DNA of 64,000 nt from Sphingomonas sp. LC-1 (GCF_025371035.1 NZ_JANZXB010000003.1:372001-436000); one strand, 5' to 3'. Counted from the first letter of the stretch, positions 7,205-16,832 are shown. Made by a program: numbers and translations. Notes: generated from the letters alone by a model not told the origin.

Positions 7205-9403
7205 ATGCCGTTCGTGCGTGCAACGGATCATCGTGCCCGGACGATTGCCCGACGACCGGGGCATCGGAAATGGCGATGGCGCTGCATCGTCCTGACGACC
7301 TCGCCCCTGTTGCTGCTCGTACCGCAGACCCTGGCGGCGCAGGACACGACCGACCCGAACGGCGACAAGCCCGATCGGAAGGACATCGTGGTCAGTGGGC
7401 GCCGCCTGCCCGCGAAGCGCACGCTGGAGGGCGTCGTCTATTCGACCGGCGACCATGCGCAGGGCGTGGCGGGCACGGCGGCCGATCTTCTCAACACTGT
7501 GCCCTCGGTCCATGTCGCGCCGGATGGCCGGGTGACGATCCGCGGCGATGCGAAGGTCCGGATCTTCGTCGATGGCCGCCCCTCCGCCGCGCTGAACGGA
7601 CCCGATCGCGGCGCGGCGCTGGAGGCTCTGTCGGGGGGATCGATCGCATCGGTCGAACTGCTGACCAACCCTTCGGTCCGCTATGATGCGCAAGGCGGGA
7701 TGATCCTGAACCTCGTGATGAAAAAGGCACGAGGGGAGGGGGTTCGGGGACGGGTGACCGGCAATGTCGGCGATCGCGGCCGCCGCACCCTGTCAGGCAA
7801 CGCCACCGTGCAAGCCGGACGGGTCAAGGCGTCGATCGATATGGCGCTACGCGACGATGTGCGCTTGATGACGGTCGATGACGACCGCCTCCTGCTGGAT
7901 CGCGACGGCCGGGTGGCGCGGCGTTTCGTGACCCGGTCCCGCTATAGCCCGACGCACAGCCGCTCGGCCAATCTGACGGCCAGCCTGTCCTACGCCCTGA
8001 CCGATAAGGGCGAGATCGGGGTCGAGACGACCCTGTCGGAAGGAAGCCCGATCAACCGCATCTTCGAGGAGCATCGCGACTCCGTCGGGCAGGGCGAGCC
8101 GGACAGCCTCTATCGCCGGGTGAGGGCGGGGACCTATCGCAACGACGAACGGGACCTGAGCCTCTATTACCGGGAAAAGCCGTCCGACACCCATGGCTCG
8201 CTGTCGATCGAGGCACAGCATGAGGAGACGGGACTGCGCGCGGACCGCCCCTTCACCACCGTTTACGACATGCCGGTTCGCCCCGCCATGGGGGAGCGGG
8301 TCGTGTTCCGGATGCTGTCGGTGATCGACCGGGTCGCCATGGACTATGATCTGCCGCTGTCCCGGTCCTGGAAGTTGCGGGCAGGTGCGGAGGGCAAGCG
8401 CGAGGCGGATTGGGTGGCGAACGGGCAGGTGAGCTTCGATCCTCTGCAAAACGCGATCCTCCCCTATCCCACGCTGTCCCGGTTCGAAGGAGTGCAGCAT
8501 ATCGCCGCCGTCCACGCCGCCATCACCTATCGCGAAGACGATTGGGCCGTGGAGGCGGGCAGCCGGCTGGAGGACGTCCGGGTCGCGGTTTCGACGGAGC
8601 AGCCATCGCAACCCGTGCGCCGCCGGGTCGCGGGATTCGCGCATCGCCTGTCCGTCACGCGCGACATGGGTCGCGATCACCTGGCGCTACGTCTCTCGCG
8701 TTCGCGGGACAGGCTGGACCCCAGCGACCTGAACCCGGTCCTATTCACCGTCGATCCCCAGAATCAGTCGCGTGGCAATCCGCTCCTCCGCCCACAGGAC
8801 ATCGACACGGCGGAGGCCGAATATGGCATCGACCATTCGGGATTTCAGGCGACGGCCACCCTCTATCTCCGCCGGACCGATCGGTTGATCGGCGACGATT
8901 ACCGGTTCGGGGCGGACAATGTCCTGTTGCGCACCGTCCGCAACAACGGCGTCCGGCGCTCAATCGGGGGCGAGGTCGTGCTGTCGGGGCCGATCGGCAA
9001 GACCATCCGCTATAGCCTGAGCGGCAATGTCCGATCCGACCGGATCGCCCGGGACGATGATTTCGGCCCCTATCGAGCGTCCCTGCTCGGCTGGTCGGTT
9101 CAGGCGTCGGTGGATTGGGACGCGACCAGGCGGGACAAGCTGCACCTCGATGCCAATCGACAGGGGCCGGAACTGCTCCCGCTGGGGGAGCGAAGCGGCA
9201 CGGGTGCGGTGAATCTGGTGTGGCGTCACACCGTCTCGCCGCGCTGGACTGCCTCGCTGACCGCACGCGGGCTGGTGCAGGACAGCCATATCCGCACCAC
9301 GATCCGCAGCCCGCTGGCGATCGGCGTCAATCAGCGGGTGACCGACACGCGCGCGCTATTGCTGGGTCTCGGTTACGTTTTCGGGCGCAAGGCGGCGAAT
9401 TGA
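7205..9403 (+). CDS. TonB-dependent outer-membrane receptor
   Basis: A 732-aa outer-membrane protein. A signal peptide with a long basic n-region ends near LAAQ (about residue 45). A plug domain follows (DIVVSGRRLPAKRTLEGVVY to about 175; TVPSVHVAPDGRVTIRGD is characteristic) and then a large beta-barrel of the OMP_b-brl_3 kind with many charged extracellular loops. It is the type that has no separate energy-coupling extension. The substrate cannot be read from the sequence. It starts 110 bases after the Crp-family regulator gene on the same strand and could be its target. The C-terminus (LGYVFGRKAAN) does not end in the usual aromatic residue. Confidence 0.85.
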   Translation: MPFVRATDHRARTIARRPGHRKWRWRCIVLTTSPLLLLVPQTLAAQDTTDPNGDKPDRKDIVVSGRRLPAKRTLEGVVYSTGDHAQGVAGTAADLLNTVPSVHVAPDGRVTIRGDAKVRIFVDGRPSAALNGPDRGAALEALSGGSIASVELLTNPSVRYDAQGGMILNLVMKKARGEGVRGRVTGNVGDRGRRTLSGNATVQAGRVKASIDMALRDDVRLMTVDDDRLLLDRDGRVARRFVTRSRYSPTHSRSANLTASLSYALTDKGEIGVETTLSEGSPINRIFEEHRDSVGQGEPDSLYRRVRAGTYRNDERDLSLYYREKPSDTHGSLSIEAQHEETGLRADRPFTTVYDMPVRPAMGERVVFRMLSVIDRVAMDYDLPLSRSWKLRAGAEGKREADWVANGQVSFDPLQNAILPYPTLSRFEGVQHIAAVHAAITYREDDWAVEAGSRLEDVRVAVSTEQPSQPVRRRVAGFAHRLSVTRDMGRDHLALRLSRSRDRLDPSDLNPVLFTVDPQNQSRGNPLLRPQDIDTAEAEYGIDHSGFQATATLYLRRTDRLIGDDYRFGADNVLLRTVRNNGVRRSIGGEVVLSGPIGKTIRYSLSGNVRSDRIARDDDFGPYRASLLGWSVQASVDWDATRRDKLHLDANRQGPELLPLGERSGTGAVNLVWRHTVSPRWTASLTARGLVQDSHIRTTIRSPLAIGVNQRVTDTRALLLGLGYVFGRKAAN

Positions 9404-9526
9404 CCCGTTCACTACCCTGGATTTGCCCGACATTTTCCCCGCGCGGTTCAGCTTGGCGTAGGATTGCGTGCGGTAAGCGCGCGCTCCGGCGACGACATTC
9501 CGACGAATAGGGGCTATCATACCGAC

Positions 9527-11056
9527 ATGACCGCATCGCATTCCTTCGTTTTTGGCCCATCGCTCGCCCGGCTGCTCGGCTCGCTGGCGGCAGGGTCGCT
9601 GGTTGCCACGCCCCTGATGGCGCAAGTCGCGCCGCCCCCGGTGATGCTGCCCGGCACGCCCGCCCAGACTCAGACATCGCCTTCCGCCACCGTCCAGCCG
9701 GTGCCGCAGACCATCGCTCCCCCTGTCGCCGTTCCGAAGCTGAGCGACTCGCAGGTCCGCCAGCTCGCCACGCTGGTCGCCAAGGCCGAAGTGGCCCAGG
9801 GGTTGCGCCAGGGGCCGCCGCGCGACCTGTCCAGCTTGTCGCCCGCCGCGCTGACCCGCGTCGCGCTCGACTATGCGCATGCCGTGCATGTCGGTCGGCT
9901 CGATACCGCCGACTTCACCAAAGATTGGGGCATCCGGCCGCAGGCGTTCGATCCGTTGCCGGGCTTTGCCGACGCGGTGCGCAGCGACCGGCTGGCGGCT
10001 TGGATCGCGTCCTTGCCGCCCCCCTATGCGGGCTATGACGCGCTGGTGAAGGGGCTGGCGCGTTATCGCGAGATGGCGGCGGCGGGGGGCTGGTCGCCGC
10101 TGTCCGCCACCACCATCAATTTCGGGACGAGCGGGCCGCAGGTCGTGGCGTTGCGCAAGCGCCTGGCGATGGAGGACCCGGCGGTCAGCCCGACCGGCGA
10201 GAAATTCGACGAGGATCTGCTGGCCGCGGTCCGCCGGGCGCAGCGCCGCTATGGCCTGAACCCGGTCGGCACCGTGGGCGCGCAGACGGTCGCCGCGCTC
10301 AACGTGCCGGTGTCGCAGCGGATTCGCCAGATCATGGCGAATATGGAACGCTGGCGCTGGTTGCCGCAGCAATTGGAGGCCAAGCGTGTTCAGGTGAACA
10401 TCGCCGCCGCCGTGCTGACCGTGTTCGACGGCGACAATCCCGTCATGTCGATGAAGGCGGTGACGGGCCGTCCGGGCAACGAGACGCCGATGCTGGTCTC
10501 CACCATCCGCAGCATCGTGTTGAACCCGCCATGGAACGTGCCCAGTTCGATCGCGAACAAGGAATTATGGCCTAAGGAGCGGGCCAATCCCGGCTATCTG
10601 AAGCGCGCCGGGTTTCGCGTGATCGACAATGGCGACGGCACCAAGCGGTTGCAGCAATCGTCCGAGAAGAGCGCGCTGGGGCGGTTCAAGTTCGATTTCC
10701 CCAATGACTTCGCCGTCTATCTGCACGACACGCCCGCGCAATCGGGCTTTTCGAAGTTCGACCGGCTGGCCAGCCATGGCTGTGTCCGGCTGGAAAAGCC
10801 CGCCGACCTTGCCGCGTTGATGCTGAAGACCACGCCCGAATGGCAACCGGCGCAGGTCGATGCGGTGCTCGCCTCGGGCAAGACGGTGCGGGCGACCATG
10901 GCGGAGCCGGTGGCGGTCTATCTGCTCTACTGGACCGCCTTCGCCAATGCGGACGGACAGGTGGGTTTCCGCGAGGACCCCTATAGCTGGGACGCGCAAC
11001 TCGCCAGCAAGATCGAGGCACGCTCCGCCGAGCGTGCGCAATCGACCAAGGATTGA
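9527..11056 (+). CDS. L,D-transpeptidase of the YcbB/LdtD type
   Basis: A periplasmic enzyme that would make 3-3 cross-links in peptidoglycan or attach proteins to it. From the ATG at 9527 it has a signal peptide (LLGSLAAGSLVATPLMAQ), a proline-rich linker, a YcbB-like scaffold region, a peptidoglycan-binding helix bundle (INFGTSGPQVVALRKRLA, about 200-265), and a YkuD catalytic domain with the signature SHGCVRLEKP (catalytic Cys419, His417). Length, about 509 aa, is normal for the family. A longer in-frame start at 9464 adds 21 residues ahead of the signal peptide and is unlikely. A small lipoprotein gene follows after 11 bases, which suggests co-transcription. Confidence 0.9.
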   Translation: MTASHSFVFGPSLARLLGSLAAGSLVATPLMAQVAPPPVMLPGTPAQTQTSPSATVQPVPQTIAPPVAVPKLSDSQVRQLATLVAKAEVAQGLRQGPPRDLSSLSPAALTRVALDYAHAVHVGRLDTADFTKDWGIRPQAFDPLPGFADAVRSDRLAAWIASLPPPYAGYDALVKGLARYREMAAAGGWSPLSATTINFGTSGPQVVALRKRLAMEDPAVSPTGEKFDEDLLAAVRRAQRRYGLNPVGTVGAQTVAALNVPVSQRIRQIMANMERWRWLPQQLEAKRVQVNIAAAVLTVFDGDNPVMSMKAVTGRPGNETPMLVSTIRSIVLNPPWNVPSSIANKELWPKERANPGYLKRAGFRVIDNGDGTKRLQQSSEKSALGRFKFDFPNDFAVYLHDTPAQSGFSKFDRLASHGCVRLEKPADLAALMLKTTPEWQPAQVDAVLASGKTVRATMAEPVAVYLLYWTAFANADGQVGFREDPYSWDAQLASKIEARSAERAQSTKD

Positions 11057-11067
11057 AAGGGACCGAT

Positions 11068-11430
11068 ATGATCAGGATGACCAACAAGCGGGCCATGGCA
11101 CTGCTCGCGGCCGGGCTGCTGCTGCCGACGTTGGCCGGGTGCTCGCGCTCGTCGGAAGACCCGCCCGTGCCGGTGGAGAATGACGCGAGCGTGGTCGAGA
11201 ATGTGCCGGTGGAAGACGAGGCGCCGATCATGACCAACGACGCCGAACCGGTCGAGACCACCAACACCGCCGCCGAGGATACGCCACCGCCCCCGCCGCC
11301 CGAGCGGACCGTCGATCAGCAGATGATGGACGACGCCTCTGCTACCGGCATGACCTCCCGCGTTCAGCGTACGTCCAAGGACACCCCCAGCGAAGCCCCC
11401 GCCGAGGAAGCGCCCAAGGACGGCCAGTAA
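11068..11430 (+). CDS. Small acidic, proline-rich lipoprotein
   Basis: A 120-aa predicted lipoprotein. The N-terminus is a basic and hydrophobic signal ending in a lipobox, LAGC, with Cys about residue 25. The rest is low-complexity and rich in Glu, Val, Thr and Pro, including a six-proline run. I see no folded domain. The ATG at 11068 has AAAGGGA just upstream. It follows the L,D-transpeptidase gene and is probably an envelope protein co-expressed with it; function unknown. Confidence 0.7.
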   Translation: MIRMTNKRAMALLAAGLLLPTLAGCSRSSEDPPVPVENDASVVENVPVEDEAPIMTNDAEPVETTNTAAEDTPPPPPPERTVDQQMMDDASATGMTSRVQRTSKDTPSEAPAEEAPKDGQ

Positions 11431-11437
11431 CCCCGAT

Positions 11438-11552
11438 CCTCCCCATCGCAGGTGGGGAGGGACTGTCGCGAAGCGGTGGAGGAGGGGGCATGGACGCCGG
11501 CGAAGCGTGACATCGCCGGCGTTGACACCCCTCCGCCAGACCTGGGGGGGAT
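11438..11552. repeat. Intergenic palindromic repeat, family A (copy 1)
   Basis: Begins with a CCTCCCCA/TGGGGAGG hairpin (11438-11445 and 11453-11460), continues through the family-A body (CGCGAAGCGGTGGAGG, later GACACCCCTCCGCCAG) and reaches the uxuB stop. It is more diverged than the copies at 41.8 and 55.7 kb. It may also act as the terminator for the lipoprotein gene and for uxuB, which converge here. Confidence 0.6.
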
Positions 11553-12938
11553 TTACCCCTCAATGTCCCGCAAAAGTGCCGCCCGCTGCGTCTCGGTCGG
11601 CTGCCACATCCCCGCCATCGAACCGCCGGACCCGAACAGGGCCTCCACCACCTGCGCTGCATCGCCCTGATCCCAGAGCGCGGCCAGTTCCGCCCGGCGC
11701 GGATCCGGTGAGGCGTCGTTGCCGGTCCGGATGAAGCGCAGCCACGCCGCCAGCGCGGTCAGCGTCGCAGGCGCGACCTCACCCTTTTCGCCATGCGCCG
11801 CCAGCGAGGCGAGCCAGCGTGGTCCCACCTTTTGCGATCCGTCGCTCGCGATCTGCGACAGGCGATGCTCCAGCGTGGTGTTGCCGAAGCGCGCGAGCAG
11901 CGCGTCGGCATAGGGTTCCAGCGCCTGGCCGTTGGCGGGGGCGAAGCTGCCCGCTGCCTCGACCCGCATCAGCGTTTCGACGATCGGTCGGATCGCTGGG
12001 TCGGCGACCGCCTGATGCACGAAGCTATGCCCGCGCTCCAACCCGAGATAGGCGAGCGCGGAATGCGCACCGTTGAGCATCCGCAGCTTCGCGGTCTCAT
12101 AGGGGGCGACATCGGCGACGAATTGCGCCCCGCCCACGTCCCAGCGGGGGCGGTCGCCCGCGAAATCATCCTCGATCACCCATTGGCGATAGGGTTCGGT
12201 AAAGACGGCGGCTTCGTCGCGCATGCCCAGCATGGCCTCGACCCGTGCGCGATCGGTGTCGGTGACGGCGGGGACGATCCGGTCGACCATGGTGTTGGGA
12301 CAGCGCCACTCGCGCTCGAACCAGCGGCGGTCCGCGCCATGGTCCTGATAGTCGAGGAACGCCGCCAGCCCGTCCCGCAGGACGCGGCCATTGTCGGGCA
12401 GGTTGTCGCAGCTTACCAGCGTCAACGGGCCCAGTCCCGCCGCCCGCCGCGCGACCACGGCGCGGGCGAGATGGTGGTAGATGCTGTTTCCGTCCGCAAC
12501 GATGCCCGCCAGATCGGTCGCGCCATCGGGCCGCCGCCAATAGCCCTTTTCGGTGACGGTCAGGGTGACGACCCGTGCGTCGGGGAAGGCCAGCCATGCC
12601 GCCAGCCGCTCCGGCGCTTTCGCGGCCACCGTGACGTCGCGGATCGCGCCGATCAGCCGGACCGCCTCGCCCTCGCTCGACCGTTCGGTGACCGTATAGA
12701 GGCCGTCCTGCGGCGCCACCTGGTCATGCACGCCCGAGGAGCGCAGCGACGCGGCCGCAATGCCCCAGTCGCGGTCCCCCGCCGCCATCGCATCGTCGGT
12801 ATAGACCGCCTGATGTGCCCGGTGGAACGCGCCGAGGCCGATATGGACGATCCCGATCCGCTGGCCTGCCCGGTCATAACCGGGCCGTGCGACGCTTCCG
12901 GGTAGGGCGGCGATGGTCGCCTCGCTCAGCCGGCTCAC
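11553..12938 (-). CDS. uxuB: D-mannonate oxidoreductase / fructuronate reductase
   Basis: NAD-dependent enzyme of the mannitol dehydrogenase family that interconverts fructuronate and mannonate in glucuronate breakdown. It has the N-terminal Rossmann region (GIVHIGLGAFHRAHQAVY), the family sequence TVTEKGYW, and the C-terminal domain with KLRMLNGAHSALAYLG, whose Lys and Asn/His are catalytic in the family. At 461 aa it is of normal length. The start is a GTG at 12938 that overlaps the uxaC stop (GTGA). It is the last gene of uxuA-uxaC-uxuB. The family also holds mannitol and tagaturonate enzymes, but the operon settles the substrate. Confidence 0.92.
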   Translation of the reverse strand: MSRLSEATIAALPGSVARPGYDRAGQRIGIVHIGLGAFHRAHQAVYTDDAMAAGDRDWGIAAASLRSSGVHDQVAPQDGLYTVTERSSEGEAVRLIGAIRDVTVAAKAPERLAAWLAFPDARVVTLTVTEKGYWRRPDGATDLAGIVADGNSIYHHLARAVVARRAAGLGPLTLVSCDNLPDNGRVLRDGLAAFLDYQDHGADRRWFEREWRCPNTMVDRIVPAVTDTDRARVEAMLGMRDEAAVFTEPYRQWVIEDDFAGDRPRWDVGGAQFVADVAPYETAKLRMLNGAHSALAYLGLERGHSFVHQAVADPAIRPIVETLMRVEAAGSFAPANGQALEPYADALLARFGNTTLEHRLSQIASDGSQKVGPRWLASLAAHGEKGEVAPATLTALAAWLRFIRTGNDASPDPRRAELAALWDQGDAAQVVEALFGSGGSMAGMWQPTETQRAALLRDIEG

Positions 12939-14347
12939 AGCTTATACGCCGCGCGAACCAGGCCGTTGGTGAGCGCATGGGCGAGTTCGACCGCTTCATC
13001 CACCTCCAGCCGGTGCTCGGCGACGAGCCGCGCGAGGAAGGCGCAATCGACTCGCCGTGCCACGTCATGCCGTGCCGGGATCGACAGGAAGGCGCGGGTG
13101 TCGTCGTTGAACCCGACCGTATTGTAGAAGCCCGCCGTCTCGGTCGTCATCTCGCGGAACCGGCGCATCCCCTCCGGGCTGTCATGGAACCACCAGGCGG
13201 GGCCCAGCTTCAGGCAGGGATAATGGCCGGCCAGCGGCGCGAGCTCGCGCGCATAGACGCTCTCGTCCAGCGTGAAGAGGATGATGGTCAGGTCGCGCTC
13301 GTTGCCGACCACGTCGAGCATGGGCTTCAACGCATGGACGTAATCGGTGCGCATCGGCATGTCCGCACCCTTGTCTCGGCCATGGCTGGCGAAGAGACCC
13401 GCATTGTGGTTGCGATAGGATCCGGGGTGGATCTGCATCGTCATGCCGTCCGCGACGCTCATCTTCGCCATCTCGGTCAGCATCTGCGCGCGGAAGAGTT
13501 CGGCATCGGCGGGCGTCCAGCCGCCGCCGACGATACGCGCGAACAGCGCCTCGCATTCGGCCGTGGACAGGTTCGCGGTCGCCGCCGTGGGGTGGCCATG
13601 ATCCGTCGCGGTCGCGCCCAGCGCGCGGAACGCGGCCCGGCGCTTGGCATGGGCGGCGAGATAGCCCGACCAGCTATACACATCCTCACCGGTCAGCTCG
13701 GCGAAACGCTGCATCGCGCCGGTAAACTGCTCATGCTCGACATCGATGACGCTGTCGGGGCGATAGGTGGTGATGACTCGGCCTTGCCAGCCGGAGTCGC
13801 GGATCGCCTGATGATGGACCAGCGGATCGTCGGCGCCTTCGGTCGTCGCCAGGCATTCGATCCGGAACCGCTCGAACAGCGCGCGGGGGCGGAAGGCGGG
13901 AGTGGCCAGCGCCTCGCCGATCGCATCGAAATAGCGGTCGGCGGTCGCTTCCTCCAGCGCGACGTCGATGCCGAAAACCTCGGCAAAGACATGGTCGAGC
14001 CACATGCGCGACGGCGTGCCGCGGAACAGATGATAATGGGACGCGAACAGCTTCCACGCCGCGCGCGGATCAGTGGCGGGGCGGCCGCCGCGATGCGGGA
14101 TGCCCAGATCGTCCAGCGCGATGCCTTGGCTGTAGAGCATGCGGAAGATGTAATGATCGGGCGCGAGCAGCAGGTCGCTGGCGTCGCGCCAGGGTTCGTC
14201 GGTCGCGAACCAGCGCGGATCGGTATGGCCGTGCGGGCTGATGATCGGCAGGCCGGCAACCTCGGCATAGAGCGTCCGGGCGATGCCGCGCAGCGTCGGG
14301 TCGGCGGGAAACAGCCGGTCGGGGTGCAGGTCCAGCGGACGGGTCAT
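12935..14347 (-). CDS. uxaC: Glucuronate isomerase (uronate isomerase)
   Basis: Converts D-glucuronate to D-fructuronate, and galacturonate to tagaturonate, in the cytoplasm. It is a 470-aa member of the metal-dependent hydrolase fold. The N-terminal HxH metal motif is visible (ISPHGHTDPRWF), followed by family sequences such as DHYIFRMLYSQGI and TYRPDSVIDVEHEQF, and a C-terminal NTVGFNDDTRAFLSIPARHD. Four-base overlaps with uxuA upstream and uxuB downstream show a single translationally coupled operon. Confidence 0.95.
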   Translation of the reverse strand: MTRPLDLHPDRLFPADPTLRGIARTLYAEVAGLPIISPHGHTDPRWFATDEPWRDASDLLLAPDHYIFRMLYSQGIALDDLGIPHRGGRPATDPRAAWKLFASHYHLFRGTPSRMWLDHVFAEVFGIDVALEEATADRYFDAIGEALATPAFRPRALFERFRIECLATTEGADDPLVHHQAIRDSGWQGRVITTYRPDSVIDVEHEQFTGAMQRFAELTGEDVYSWSGYLAAHAKRRAAFRALGATATDHGHPTAATANLSTAECEALFARIVGGGWTPADAELFRAQMLTEMAKMSVADGMTMQIHPGSYRNHNAGLFASHGRDKGADMPMRTDYVHALKPMLDVVGNERDLTIILFTLDESVYARELAPLAGHYPCLKLGPAWWFHDSPEGMRRFREMTTETAGFYNTVGFNDDTRAFLSIPARHDVARRVDCAFLARLVAEHRLEVDEAVELAHALTNGLVRAAYKL

Positions 14348-15546
14348 GCGATCATCTCCAGTTCGGCCGATGCCGCCGCCGCGTTCAGGCCCAGCATATG
14401 GACGATCCCGCGCTCCAGCCCGCGCAACTCGGCCAGCCCGCGCATCCGGCCCAACAGCGAATAGCCGGGATTGGAGGTGCGATGAAGGTCGTCCATCATC
14501 CGGTGGCCATGGTCGGGACGCATCACGATGGCGCGGCCCTGCGCGTGCGAGATTTCGACGATCGCCTGCATCACCCGGGTCATGCGGGCATGGCCGCCCA
14601 GATGCTCGGCCTCGTGGAAGTTGCGCTCGCCCGCTTCCCAGGCGACCGAGCGGAGGTGGAAGAAGTCGATGCGGTCGGCGAAACGGCGGACCATCGCGGG
14701 CAGGTCATTGTCCGGTCGCGCGCCGAACGATCCGGTGCAGAAGCACAGCCCGTTCGCCACCGACGGGACGGCGGCATAAAGCTGATCCAGATCGGCGGCG
14801 GTGCTGACCACGCGCGGCAGGCCGAAAATGGGGAAGGGGGGATCGTCGGGATGGACGACAAGCGTAATGCCGACCTCTTCGGCGATCGGACAGACCGCCC
14901 GCAGAAAGGCGATATGGTTGGTGCGCAGCTGCTCGGCATCGATTCCGGCATAGCTGTCGATCGCACGCAGAAAGGCGGGCGAGTCAAAGCTCTCCTCGCT
15001 GCCCGGCAACCCTGCGATGATCGTGCGCTCCAGTCGGTGCCGCTGCTCGGGCGTCATCGCGGCAAAGCGATCGGCGGCGGCGGCGCGGACGGTCTCCGAA
15101 TAATCCGCCTCGGCCCCCGGACGGCGCAGGATATGAATGTCATAGGCCGCCACCGCCGCCCATTCGAAGCGCAGCGCCGTCGCACCGTCGGGCAATGCCC
15201 AGTCCAGATCGGTCCGGGTCCAGTCGAGCAGCGGCATGAAATTATAGGTGACGGTGCGGATACCCTCCGCCGCGAGATTGCGCAGGCTGTCGCCATAGGC
15301 CCGCACCAAGTCGTCGGTCATCTGGCCGCGCTTGATCGCGTCATGAACAGGCAGGCTCTCGACCGTCGACCAGCCCAGACCGGCGGCCTCGATCGTCGCA
15401 CGGCGTTCCGCGATCGCCTCGCGCGGCCAGACCATGCCGTTGGGAATCTCGTGCAGCGCGGTCACGACTTCCGTGGCACCGGCTTGGCGGATATGGGACA
15501 AGGCTATGGGGTCGGCGGGCCCGAACCACCGCATAGACTGGATCAT
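14344..15546 (-). CDS. uxuA: Mannonate dehydratase
   Basis: Dehydrates D-mannonate to 2-keto-3-deoxygluconate, the third step of glucuronate catabolism. The 400-aa product matches UxuA closely by eye: MRWFGPADPIALSHIRQAG at the start, GIRTVTYNFMPLLDWTRTDL, RPGAEADYSETV, VHPDDPPFPIFGLPRVVST, and RPDHGHRMMDD near the end. The start MIQSMRWFG at 15546 aligns with E. coli UxuA; an in-frame extension to 15792 covers the intergenic region and kdgK and is rejected. It is the first gene of the operon and diverges from kdgK across 141 bases. Confidence 0.95.
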   Translation of the reverse strand: MIQSMRWFGPADPIALSHIRQAGATEVVTALHEIPNGMVWPREAIAERRATIEAAGLGWSTVESLPVHDAIKRGQMTDDLVRAYGDSLRNLAAEGIRTVTYNFMPLLDWTRTDLDWALPDGATALRFEWAAVAAYDIHILRRPGAEADYSETVRAAAADRFAAMTPEQRHRLERTIIAGLPGSEESFDSPAFLRAIDSYAGIDAEQLRTNHIAFLRAVCPIAEEVGITLVVHPDDPPFPIFGLPRVVSTAADLDQLYAAVPSVANGLCFCTGSFGARPDNDLPAMVRRFADRIDFFHLRSVAWEAGERNFHEAEHLGGHARMTRVMQAIVEISHAQGRAIVMRPDHGHRMMDDLHRTSNPGYSLLGRMRGLAELRGLERGIVHMLGLNAAAASAELEMIA

Positions 15547-15687
15547 CAACACGTCGCCATCCCCGTCCTGTACGCCACATTTTTCGCCGTTAGCGGTAGC
15601 ATCGGCTATTCTGATTGACCAGTTACAAATTTTGGCCTTGCCACTATCCGGTAATGACATCGGCGTCAGCCTTGGGAGAGAATGAGC

Positions 15688-16587
15688 ATGCGGATCGTGA
15701 TCGTGGGCGAGGGGATGGTCGAGCTGTCGCGCGCCGAGGGCGATCTGTGGCGGCTCGGCTATGGTGGCGATACGCTCAACACCGCCATTCATCTCGCGCG
15801 GCTCGGGCAGGATGTCCGCTATGTCACCGCGCTGGGTGAGGATCCGTTCAGCGACGGGCTGCTACGCGAGTGGGCCGGGGAGGGGATCGATACCTCGCTG
15901 ATCCGGCGAGACCCGACGCGGATGCCCGGGCTCTACGCCATTTCGACCGATGCCAGCGGCGAGCGCAGCTTCGCCTATTGGCGTGGGGAAAGTGCGGCGC
16001 GCCGGACCCTGTCGCTGCCCGGTGCGGAGGCGGTGATGGCAGCGGTGGAGCAGGCCGACCTGTTGCTCTTCTCGCTGATCACGCTGGCGATACTGGACGA
16101 TGAGGGACGCGACCGGCTGATCGCCTTGGCCGATCGGGTTCGCGCGCGCGGTGGGCGGGTGGCGTTCGACGGCAATTACCGTCCTCGCTTGTTCCGGGAC
16201 CGGCACGAGGCGCAGGATCTGTGTCGGCGCGCCGTGTCCACCTGCGACATTGGCCTGCCGACGCTGGAGGATGAGGCGATGCTCAACGGTGCGACCTCGG
16301 CGGCGGACGTGCAGGCGCATTGGCAGGGGCTCGGCGCCGGAGAGGTCGTGGTGAAGCTGGGCGCGGATGGCTGTTTGTTAAGCGATGTCGGCACCGTGCC
16401 GCCGCCCGAGCGCCTGTCGCCGCGCGATACCAGCGGTGCGGGGGATGCGTTCAATGCTGGGTATCTGGCGGCGCGTCTGGAGGGGCTTTCCCCGGCCGAG
16501 GCGGCGCTGCGTGGGCACAGGCTGGCCGGGTGGACGGTCATGCGTTCGGGCGCGATTCCGGCGCGGGATGATGACCTGCCACGTTGA
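15688..16587 (+). CDS. kdgK: 2-keto-3-deoxygluconate kinase
   Basis: PfkB-family sugar kinase that phosphorylates the product of UxuA. Family motifs are the N-terminal GEGMVELS and GGDTLNTAIHLARLG, a central FDGNYRPRLF, and the C-terminal anion hole and catalytic aspartate, DTSGAGDAFNAGY. Two ATGs are close together. The second, at 15688, has GGGAG at 9 bases, whereas the first, at 15682, is only 3 bases from it, so I prefer 15688. It diverges from uxuA-uxaC-uxuB and completes the pathway to KDPG. No uronate regulator (UxuR/ExuR type) or transporter is inside the window. Confidence 0.93.
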   Translation: MRIVIVGEGMVELSRAEGDLWRLGYGGDTLNTAIHLARLGQDVRYVTALGEDPFSDGLLREWAGEGIDTSLIRRDPTRMPGLYAISTDASGERSFAYWRGESAARRTLSLPGAEAVMAAVEQADLLLFSLITLAILDDEGRDRLIALADRVRARGGRVAFDGNYRPRLFRDRHEAQDLCRRAVSTCDIGLPTLEDEAMLNGATSAADVQAHWQGLGAGEVVVKLGADGCLLSDVGTVPPPERLSPRDTSGAGDAFNAGYLAARLEGLSPAEAALRGHRLAGWTVMRSGAIPARDDDLPR

Positions 16588-16595
16588 GAGTGACG

Positions 16596-16641
16596 TTTTG
16601 GACTGACCAAAACCAATGGGGCGGTCATGGCATGGCCCCAT
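16596..16641 (+). other. Dyads downstream of kdgK
   Basis: Two inverted repeats lie in tandem: TTTTGG-ACTGA-CCAAAA (16596-16612) and ATGGGGC...GCCCCAT (16616-16622 with 16635-16641). The second could be a weak terminator for kdgK. The first looks more like an operator but faces no gene start. Confidence 0.3.
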
Positions 16642-16700
16642 GAGCCCCCCCCTTGAGGGTTGGGATTGATGCGCGTCTTGTCCGCCACCAAGCCCGCCCT

Positions 16701-16790
16701 ACGTTCGCAATGAGCGAGGTCGAACGGCATGGGATATGAGCGCAGTGAGACTGATGCGTGGCCTTCGACTTCGCTCATGCTGAACCGGTT
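16701..16790. repeat. Intergenic palindromic repeat, family B (copy 1)
   Basis: Diverged copy with ends ACGTTCGCAATGAGCGAGG and, inverted, CTTCGACTTCGCTCATGCTG. Sequence on either side (16642-16700 and 16791-16832) holds nothing I recognise. Confidence 0.6.
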
Positions 16791-16832
16791 TAGGGGTGCC
16801 TGGGCGATCCCGCCATCACCGCCACCCCAAAA

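Noticed and set aside
14398-15618. A 406-aa plus-strand frame over uxuA
   Set aside because: Low-complexity shadow with no recognisable motif; the minus-strand uxuA matches its family along the whole length.
15547-15687. Uronate-regulator operator in the uxuA-kdgK gap
   Set aside because: Partial matches such as GACCAGTTACAAATTTTGG exist, but no clean dyad or promoter pair could be supported.
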